This document shows positions 1 through 5,430 of a DNA stretch of 5,430 bases, piece after piece. Positions within the stretch are counted from its first letter, which is position 1; every line of letters begins with the position of its first letter. The stretch is from an uncultured Flavobacteriaceae bacterium (GTDB lineage Bacteria > Bacteroidota > Bacteroidia > Flavobacteriales > Flavobacteriaceae), in assembly GCA_913020685.1 (NCBI GenBank), contig CAJWAY010000076.1, positions 1 to 5,430 on the forward strand. Direction: 5' to 3'. The notes beneath the pieces were generated by a model, which saw only the letters and a program-made list of their open reading frames with translations, did not search any database and was not told where the DNA came from. A program made the translations under genes and the position numbers.

Positions 1-2426
1 ATCAATCCTGGGGTTGTGATATCCAAATTGGCTTTGATGATCCAGTCATCAACCTGAAACTGGTCGGTATTTTCTAAAGGTGTTACGGGAGTATAGGTTA
101 AATCATCACTGACCTGAATAACTGCTAAAAAGCGCATCTTTTCTTGTTTCTCTTTGGTTTTTGCCTTGAAATGCCAGTGATTTTTATAAGTAAGTAAGTT
201 GCCGTTGGGATCATTTTTTCGTATAATATTTTTAGGCTCAACTGAAAATTTATCGGTAACAGAATAATTCAAATCTGCTGCTCCAAAAAGGGTAACCCTT
301 CCCCCTCTATCGTCATAAGTCGTTTCTACGGTCTTATTTTCAGCATTTAATTTTAGACCGTGGTAGTTATGGACCAGCCAACTCCAATCCACAGGTTTAT
401 TCGCCTCCATTTCATCATAGACAATAAATAAGTTGGGTCTGATCAATAAATAGTGTCTTCTAAAAAACTTGACCTCCATATCATTTGGGGTATTGTCTTT
501 TCGACTTCTTGAAGGTAATTCATGAGCCTCATAGGCATGAGATCCGTCACCCAACGCATAAGTCAAATGTTCTCCATCAATGAATCTAGGCAAGAATCCG
601 TATGCACCCGCATCGTAGGGCTGCCCATGTTGATCAACCAAAATACCATTATGTCCCTGAGTGTGTTTATACCAGGCAAGTGTATGGGGAGCTCCCATCC
701 ACGGGCGATAACCAGAATTATAAAATAATCGTTTTCCTTTGTAAGCGATATTAAATGTATTTTGCTCAGCATGGGTGTGGGCTAAAGGTCCCATTGGTGA
801 ACTTTTGATCGATACTCTTAAATTATTTTTCACATCTGTTCTATTTGTATTCATATATGCTACACCCACATCTGGGAAAATTTCGGCATCGGCCAAATCA
901 ACTGCATTTTCTGACAATGGCAAGGGTATATCATAGCCTTTTGAAATTCTAAACCATGCGTAGTCCTTATCATCGGATAAAATGGATTTTTCCAATGGTG
1001 GTCCTGTGTAATCCAAATCAACTAATGGCTCCTCCAATTGATCCAACTCAGCAAGCACTGCCTTTGAATAATTTACTCCCAAAGGGTCTCCAGTGATTCT
1101 TGCAAAAGCATCAGCAAATGCGGCGTACTCAATATTGGGCATGGGCGATTTATTTCCATCGTTACAAAAACCGTCGCTGGTCGCTCCAGGAGGATAGGCA
1201 TAAGTGAGCCACTTCATAAAATTACCGTACCACGGAGCAACAAAAAAGTTTTGTCCTGTAAATTCTCCCAATTTCATTGGAATATCCAAAACAGTCATTA
1301 CATTCATACGTACATAGCCGGTTCCATTAAACCATGCACCATCCTCTTCCGCCATTTTTGGATGTTGTGCCAACCATAATTCGTAAATGTACTCCAGCCA
1401 ATTAAGCGCATCAGGCACTTCATCTATCAATGCCACTGAAGTGAGAAACAAACGGTGCAAAATATGTTGCCAAACATGCATGGAAGAATTTCGGTTTTCC
1501 AGATAATTCAACCAATGCTCATAAAATCCATTTGCTCTAACCTGGATTTGATTAAGAATATCTGATCGGTCTTTTGGATTGAGTTGATCCCAAAAAACAT
1601 CAACCGCAAGTGCTAATGATTCCATGATCATAGAATCACCAAAATCATTGATTCGGGTCAAACCTTTTGGATCCCAGCTTGTTGCCTCTCGCATCCATTT
1701 TACAGAGGTATTAAAATATTTTTGTTCCTTAGTCAACACATAGGCTTGAGTAAGTTTTTTTAGAGAATTTCCAAACTCGTAACCCACTTTTTGACTAAAG
1801 TTTTTTTTAATTTTATTTGTCTCGTTATCGTCTCGTCCTTCGAATTGAATGATAGCATCTAGCTCACTTGGAATTTGCATACCTATGACACGATTTGCCT
1901 CTTCAATAATATAGGAACTTTCTTTGTAAGACATTGATTTGGATTGCAATCTGGCCCAGTCTTCCTTTTTAACCATTACCCTTGGATGTTGTTTTGGAAT
2001 GGACTCTAAAAGTCTTTCGAATTGAGGGGGTACAAAATCGATTGATTTGTCATTTATCGTGAAGGAGGCAATATCGCTCCAATCATCTTTTTGAGCCTTG
2101 TATTGCCAGTACCATAGACCTGATGTTAATTTCTTATGAATATTAATTACAGAAAATGAAAGATCTTTAATGGTAGTAAGTTCTTTTGTAAAAGCCTTAT
2201 CCCTAGCCACTCTCACCTGAAAAACCTGAGATTTTTTTGAAGGCCATTGAAGACTTGGACTGGTATAAGTGGCAACATCTCCATTATCAGGAGTCACCCA
2301 CCTTCTGTGTTTGGGATAAACCATCTGAGGCAGAACATCAAATTCTGTTGTAAAACCTTGTTGAGGAAATTGACAATTTAACAGTATTGGACCTAAAGCC
2401 AAAGTCATTAAAATTTTTATTTTCAT
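1..2426 (-). CDS. Heparinase II/III-family polysaccharide lyase (DUF4962-type), putative lipoprotein, C-terminus cut by window edge
   Basis: This is an open frame of 808 codons with no stop or frameshift, running off the left edge. I chose the ATG at 2426 because it overlaps the sulfatase stop as ATGA and directly starts a signal peptide (MKIKILMTLALGPILLNC). An in-frame ATG at 2441 would add five residues. Cys18 follows a hydrophobic stretch, so a lipoprotein is likely, although Asn at -1 is unusual. Residues about 30-127 look like an Ig/FnIII-like domain. Residues about 145-510 are a helical toroid containing N313-SSMH317 and the NGTGY371 segment. From about 515 a beta-sandwich follows, with H550-T-H552-A-E-Q-N, then a GY motif and H592-N-G, the hallmark pattern of heparinase II/III and DUF4962 proteins. 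By family knowledge such enzymes beta-eliminate uronate-containing polysaccharides (compare PL12, PL15, PL17, PL21, PL37 and PL40). The likely catalytic base and acid are among His317, Tyr371 and His550/552, by analogy. The exact PL family and substrate cannot be fixed by eye. It acts in the periplasm or at the outer membrane, downstream of and coupled to the sulfatase. Confidence 0.88.
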   Translation of the reverse strand, partial: MKIKILMTLALGPILLNCQFPQQGFTTEFDVLPQMVYPKHRRWVTPDNGDVATYTSPSLQWPSKKSQVFQVRVARDKAFTKELTTIKDLSFSVINIHKKLTSGLWYWQYKAQKDDWSDIASFTINDKSIDFVPPQFERLLESIPKQHPRVMVKKEDWARLQSKSMSYKESSYIIEEANRVIGMQIPSELDAIIQFEGRDDNETNKIKKNFSQKVGYEFGNSLKKLTQAYVLTKEQKYFNTSVKWMREATSWDPKGLTRINDFGDSMIMESLALAVDVFWDQLNPKDRSDILNQIQVRANGFYEHWLNYLENRNSSMHVWQHILHRLFLTSVALIDEVPDALNWLEYIYELWLAQHPKMAEEDGAWFNGTGYVRMNVMTVLDIPMKLGEFTGQNFFVAPWYGNFMKWLTYAYPPGATSDGFCNDGNKSPMPNIEYAAFADAFARITGDPLGVNYSKAVLAELDQLEEPLVDLDYTGPPLEKSILSDDKDYAWFRISKGYDIPLPLSENAVDLADAEIFPDVGVAYMNTNRTDVKNNLRVSIKSSPMGPLAHTHAEQNTFNIAYKGKRLFYNSGYRPWMGAPHTLAWYKHTQGHNGILVDQHGQPYDAGAYGFLPRFIDGEHLTYALGDGSHAYEAHELPSRSRKDNTPNDMEVKFFRRHYLLIRPNLFIVYDEMEANKPVDWSWLVHNYHGLKLNAENKTVETTYDDRGGRVTLFGAADLNYSVTDKFSVEPKNIIRKNDPNGNLLTYKNHWHFKAKTKEKQEKMRFLAVIQVSDDLTYTPVTPLENTDQFQVDDWIIKANLDITTPGL

Positions 2427-2441
2427 TGTTGACTTTTCCAT
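2423..2441 (-). promoter_or_regulatory. Translational-coupling junction between sulfatase stop and lyase start (ATGA overlap)
   Basis: The sulfatase TGA (2425-2423) overlaps the lyase ATG (2426-2424) as ATGA, the classic arrangement for termination-reinitiation coupling. A purine-rich GGAAAAG on the minus strand (2439-2433) lies 6 nt before this ATG and could act as a weak ribosome binding site. The alternative in-frame ATG at 2441 would place five charged or polar residues before the signal peptide. I judge 2426 more likely because of the overlap, the spacing of the purine stretch and the cleaner signal peptide. Confidence 0.6.
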
Positions 2442-3787
2442 TTCTTATATAAGCTTTTAAGTTCATCGACTACCACAGTTTCCTGATCGTACAAATTAAT
2501 GGATTCTCCTGGGTCATTTTCCAAATCAAAAAGAACAAATTTTTCGGTATAGGTATAATTCCTCCTACTGGTATCATATGGGTTGGCATAAAGTTTCCAA
2601 TTTCCTTTTCGTGCTACCCAGGTGGATTTTCCTCCACGACGGAATTCCCAACAATAACCATCTTGATGGTTGGAAGGTGCCTTTTCATTCTCGATGATCG
2701 ACATTAGAGATTTTCCATCCATTTCAGAGGTGTCGGTTTCGAAACCACACAGTTCGATCAAAGTTGGCATCCAGTCCACATTGACACTCATTTGATTCCT
2801 AAACTGATTTGCAGGAATTTTACCGGGCCACGATATGGCTGCAGGAACCCTAATTCCCCCTTCAAACAAACACTGCTTCGCCCCTCTGTAAGGACCGGTA
2901 TAACCTCCACCGTGATAAGCGCGGGTCTCAGTAGAATGACCATTGTCCGATTGAAAAATAATTATGGTATCCTCTCTTAAATTATTTTCCTTCAAAAGCA
3001 TAATTAGTTCTCCGATTTTTTCGTCTTGTGTGGTTAAAAAAGCAGCATATAGATCACGTGGATGTTCAACCCCTTTGTCACGGTAGTATTTGATCCATTT
3101 GGCATAGCCTTGATAGGGATAATGAGGGGTGTTCATTGCAAAAAAGATAAAAAAGGGTTTATCCGATTTCTTTTGAATGACTTGCTTTGCCTCTTGCACC
3201 ATAAGGTCTGGAAAGTATTGTCCATCGAGAAAAACTTCTTCATTGTTGCGATAGAGATCATGACGGTTGGGGCCTCCCACATAATTGTTATCCGCTCCCC
3301 AGTAGTAGAAATGGGAGTAATTGTCTATGCAGCCCACCAAGTGTCCAAAACTATAATCAAAGCCTTGTTGATTGGGACGCATTTCGGGTTGATAACCCAG
3401 GTGCCACTTACCGATCAGATATGTACTGTAACCATTTTCTTTAAACATTTCTGCCATGGTATACTCTGAGGGGGGAAGTCCTGACTTTCTGCTTAAATCT
3501 TGTCCTGCATTTCCTGGCACTCCAGCCCTTTGAGGGTTTTTCCCCGTTAGAAGTGAAGCACGTGATGGAGAACAAACCGGTGAGGCATAAAACTGGGTAA
3601 AAGTAGTACCACTCAACATTAATTGATCCATATGTGGAGTGACTAAGTCTTTTGCTCCTAATATATTAACATCTAGGGTTGCTTGATCGTCAGTGTAGAT
3701 TATTATTACATTGGGTTTTTTTTGGGCCTTTACAGGGTTTGTGTGGAGGAAAAAAAGTGAAACTAGGGTTAAAAAAATAATTTTCAT
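2423..3787 (-). CDS. Secreted type I (S1 family) sulfatase, formylglycine-dependent
   Basis: A complete 454-residue protein, usual for S1 sulfatases, that hydrolyses sulfate esters, here probably on a carbohydrate. I start it at the ATG at 3787, five nt after the upstream stop. The frame is open to a TTG at 3808, but that lies inside the upstream gene and would put seven extra residues before the signal peptide. Residues 1-21 are a Sec signal peptide ending VKA, with mature protein from Gln22 and no lipobox. The alkaline-phosphatase-like fold is well marked: metal ligands D33-D34, the maturation signature C72-S-P-S-R76 continuing to LLTG82, K127 and H129 in GKWHLG, H221 in NTPH, D280-N281 in SDNGH, K303 in RGAK, and EGGIRVP at 308-314. 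Cys72 must be oxidised to formylglycine, and no maturase gene is in view. All expected active-site residues are present. The S1 subfamily and the sulfate position removed are not assignable by eye. It sits between a lyase and a GH105, so a sulfated uronate polysaccharide is the likely substrate. Confidence 0.96.
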   Translation of the reverse strand: MKIIFLTLVSLFFLHTNPVKAQKKPNVIIIYTDDQATLDVNILGAKDLVTPHMDQLMLSGTTFTQFYASPVCSPSRASLLTGKNPQRAGVPGNAGQDLSRKSGLPPSEYTMAEMFKENGYSTYLIGKWHLGYQPEMRPNQQGFDYSFGHLVGCIDNYSHFYYWGADNNYVGGPNRHDLYRNNEEVFLDGQYFPDLMVQEAKQVIQKKSDKPFFIFFAMNTPHYPYQGYAKWIKYYRDKGVEHPRDLYAAFLTTQDEKIGELIMLLKENNLREDTIIIFQSDNGHSTETRAYHGGGYTGPYRGAKQCLFEGGIRVPAAISWPGKIPANQFRNQMSVNVDWMPTLIELCGFETDTSEMDGKSLMSIIENEKAPSNHQDGYCWEFRRGGKSTWVARKGNWKLYANPYDTSRRNYTYTEKFVLFDLENDPGESINLYDQETVVVDELKSLYKKWKSQQ

Positions 3788-3795
3788 CGATACTA
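3785..3795 (-). promoter_or_regulatory. Five-base junction between GH105–DUF1961 stop and sulfatase start
   Basis: Reading the minus strand, TAG (3795-3793) is followed by five bases and then ATG (3787-3785). No Shine-Dalgarno-like purine block sits at the usual distance; the upstream bases are AT-rich coding sequence of the previous gene. Initiation therefore probably relies on ribosomes finishing the upstream gene, or on the AT-rich leader usual in Bacteroidota. There is no room for a separate promoter or terminator, which supports a single transcript. Confidence 0.55.
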
Positions 3796-5430
3796 ATTTA
3801 TGTTCCAAACTTTAAAATTTCTATATCTAAAATGTGACCATTGCATTTGTCGAAATGCAAATTTACCTTCTTGGAGTACTAGGCCATATTTATTTTCATC
3901 ATCTTTCCAGTTGATGATTTCTCTTCCATCAATGGTCATTGTGATATGATTCTCTTTTTTTACAAGGTTTACTTTATGAATAATAGTTGAGGAGGCCTGA
4001 ATTCCTTGCTCACCATATTGAACAGTCACAAAACCTTTATTTTTTCTGATGTGGGCGAAAGGACGATTCGGTTTTTTGGGATTGTTGGCATAGTAGGATA
4101 TATGGTAATTATTCAAATCACTCTGGGTGTATTGTCTAAAAACTCCTGTTCTCTTTTTTAGAGAAGGGTGCATGACATCTTTACCATTAATTCCTTTTGC
4201 AGCAAAAAAAACAATACAGAGTCCTGCATCTGGATTTAGATTTTGTAGCTCCCACTCTGCCATAAAATTGGAGGGTAATTCCTTTGGGCACCAGAATACA
4301 TGGTGAGCCTTTTGATCAGGTGAATACATTTCTAACCAATCGTCTTTGATCAATACTTCAGCCTCTCCCTCCAATAACCAATCCTTTATATCTGACGAGT
4401 TGGAAAACTTATTTTCATAGAAAAGATTTTTTTTGTTGTAGCTGATTGGTATTTTGGGAACTGAATTTTTTAAAAAGTTTATGTATTCAGAAGCCGCCAA
4501 TAAAAATGCACCTGTTCCAAACTCGTGCCATGAATCTTCACCGTAAGGTTTAGGATCTTTTCCCACAGGCTGAACATACCCCAATCGCCCTTCTTTGTTA
4601 ATGTATTGAGTCAATTCTTTCCATGCCTTAACCATCGGTTTCTCAAACAAATTGCGATCTAACAATCCGTTATTGATACCCCATGCAAAGCCATAACAGA
4701 AAAATGCACTTCCACTGTTTTCGGGGATGTCTATTTCTGAAGTTTGGATAAATTTATCACCTTTACGATTTAGATAAGCAAAAATACCAGGATCTAATAA
4801 ATTGGAGCGCCAAAGCCCATCACTGGTTCTCTCTTGCAGATCTAAAATACGGTAGGACATTTTTTGAAATTGATTGACGAGTAAAATACGCTTTGGGTGG
4901 TCTATAGGAATAATTTCAAGCATATGCACCAGTCCGCCAATAACCCAACCATTCCCTCTACTCCAAAAGATTTTTTTTCCAGATTTTGTTCTTAAATCAA
5001 AATATCTATCATCCCGATAGATCAAATTCTCCTTTTTATCCCAGAGATAATCCGTGGTTACTAGCCAATGGTCTATGGCATAATCCAAATACTTAACATC
5101 TCCGGTGATCTGATACATCTTAGCAAAAGTCGGAGGAGCCATAAACAATGCGTCACACCAACTCCACCATTCGTGTCTGTATGGGTTATTTTTGTACCTT
5201 ACATCCGGCATTGGCTTGTTTCTCAGCATGTTAGCATCCAATATCCATTTGATATTTTTGATCATCACCTCTTCCGCTTTTTGTTGATAGAGGTCAAGAT
5301 AGATTTGACCAATAGCTATTTTATCAGCATGATACATATCGGGTATGGTTTCCCAATCGTGGTTTTCACCCACTTGATACAAAAAGTTTTGATAATCTTT
5401 ATTTCCAGTGGCTTTGAAAGCTTTCATTAC
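3793..5430 (-). CDS. GH105/GH88-type unsaturated uronyl hydrolase fused to a DUF1961 (YesU-like) domain, N-terminus cut by window edge
   Basis: The frame is open to the right edge: a Val codon precedes the first visible ATG (5427), and the first residues (AFKATGNKDY) match an internal helix of GH105 proteins. The real start with its signal peptide therefore lies outside, probably several dozen residues upstream. Numbering from the 5427 ATG, residues 1-320 are the (alpha/alpha)6 hydrolase domain: H33-A-D35 with IGQIYLDLY, WWSWC-D92-ALFMAPP, FWSRGNGW (154-161), ENSGSAFF (236-243) and GTGAFLLA. Asp35 and Asp92 correspond, as I judge it, to the two essential aspartates of YteR-type enzymes, Asp92 being the acid/base. 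The family hydrates and cleaves terminal 4,5-unsaturated galacturonyl or glucuronyl residues released by lyases. Residues about 335-543 are a DUF1961 beta-sandwich: FWCPKELP, GLCIVFFAAKG, NNYHISYY, IRKNKGF and FAFRQM. Its role is unknown, but B. subtilis YesU belongs to this family and its gene lies near the GH105 gene yesR. The gene ends in TAG five nt before the sulfatase ATG. Confidence 0.93.
   Translation of the reverse strand, partial: VMKAFKATGNKDYQNFLYQVGENHDWETIPDMYHADKIAIGQIYLDLYQQKAEEVMIKNIKWILDANMLRNKPMPDVRYKNNPYRHEWWSWCDALFMAPPTFAKMYQITGDVKYLDYAIDHWLVTTDYLWDKKENLIYRDDRYFDLRTKSGKKIFWSRGNGWVIGGLVHMLEIIPIDHPKRILLVNQFQKMSYRILDLQERTSDGLWRSNLLDPGIFAYLNRKGDKFIQTSEIDIPENSGSAFFCYGFAWGINNGLLDRNLFEKPMVKAWKELTQYINKEGRLGYVQPVGKDPKPYGEDSWHEFGTGAFLLAASEYINFLKNSVPKIPISYNKKNLFYENKFSNSSDIKDWLLEGEAEVLIKDDWLEMYSPDQKAHHVFWCPKELPSNFMAEWELQNLNPDAGLCIVFFAAKGINGKDVMHPSLKKRTGVFRQYTQSDLNNYHISYYANNPKKPNRPFAHIRKNKGFVTVQYGEQGIQASSTIIHKVNLVKKENHITMTIDGREIINWKDDENKYGLVLQEGKFAFRQMQWSHFRYRNFKVWNIN

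Noticed and set aside
522..772. Two short overlapping frames, one on each strand, of about 68-69 codons
   Set aside because: Both fall inside the lyase gene, in the beta-sandwich region that includes the conserved HNG motif, and are out of frame with it. They look like chance open frames.
2444..2453. A 10-base palindrome (CTTATATAAG) just before the lyase start
   Set aside because: It codes for Leu-Tyr-Lys at the sulfatase C-terminus, is AT-only in its centre and has no partner repeat. Such a palindrome is expected by chance in AT-rich DNA and is too weak to act as a terminator.
2792..2980. A 62-codon open frame on the plus strand
   Set aside because: It is antisense to the sulfatase C-terminal catalytic motifs (SDNGH, EGGIRVP) and has no domain or start-site support.
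3062..3469. A 135-codon open frame on the plus strand
   Set aside because: It lies entirely antisense to the middle of the well-supported sulfatase, over its conserved GKWHLG and NTPH region. Its translation is hydrophobic without recognisable motifs, so it is a shadow of the real gene.
3788..3808. Upstream TTG start (3808) for the sulfatase
   Set aside because: It would overlap the end of the GH105–DUF1961 gene and add seven polar residues before an otherwise standard signal peptide. The ATG at 3787 fits better.
1801..4978. Several 8-base A tracts on the coding strand (complement of T runs at 1801-1808, 3716-3723, 4427-4434 and 4971-4978), considered as slippage or phase-variation sites
   Set aside because: Each reads in frame as Lys codons within a normal protein, the reading frames are intact across them, and tracts of this length are common in low-GC genomes. 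Only length variation among reads or strains would revive the idea.

Overview
The window is AT-rich (by eye roughly 40% GC) and densely coding. All three genes lie on the minus strand and run in the order GH105–DUF1961 enzyme, then S1 sulfatase, then heparinase II/III-type polysaccharide lyase. The gene content, the very weak Shine-Dalgarno signals, the lipoprotein and Sec signal peptides and the low GC suggest a polysaccharide-degrading member of the Bacteroidota, probably marine or algae-associated. No taxonomic marker is present, so this is inference.

Layout in transcription order (right to left). (1) Positions 5430 to 3793 hold a glycoside hydrolase family 105/88 unsaturated-uronyl hydrolase fused to a C-terminal DUF1961 (YesU-like) beta-sandwich domain. 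Its N-terminus lies beyond the right edge. (2) Positions 3787 to 2423 hold a complete secreted type I (S1) sulfatase of 454 residues with an intact formylglycine signature. (3) Positions 2426 to 1 hold the first 808 residues of a putative lipoprotein polysaccharide lyase with an N-terminal Ig/FnIII-like region, an alpha-toroid and a heparinase II/III beta-sandwich. Its C-terminus lies beyond the left edge. The genes are separated by 5 nt and by a 4-nt ATGA overlap, so they very probably form one translationally coupled operon. There is no intergenic space for a promoter or terminator, and no stretch over 300 bases lacks a gene.

Working model (inference): the lyase cuts a uronic-acid-containing polysaccharide and leaves 4,5-unsaturated uronyl ends, the sulfatase removes sulfate esters, and the GH105 domain removes the unsaturated uronate. 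This lyase/sulfatase/GH105 combination is typical of polysaccharide utilization loci for sulfated uronate glycans. Ulvan is the leading guess, with sulfated rhamnogalacturonan-like or glycosaminoglycan-like polymers as alternatives. The most notable point is the GH105–DUF1961 fusion. It joins in one chain two protein types that are separate neighbours (YesR and YesU) in the Bacillus subtilis rhamnogalacturonan locus, which points to a role for the uncharacterised DUF1961 domain in unsaturated-oligosaccharide processing. No SusC/SusD pair, regulator, transporter, RNA gene, mobile element or CRISPR array is visible here.
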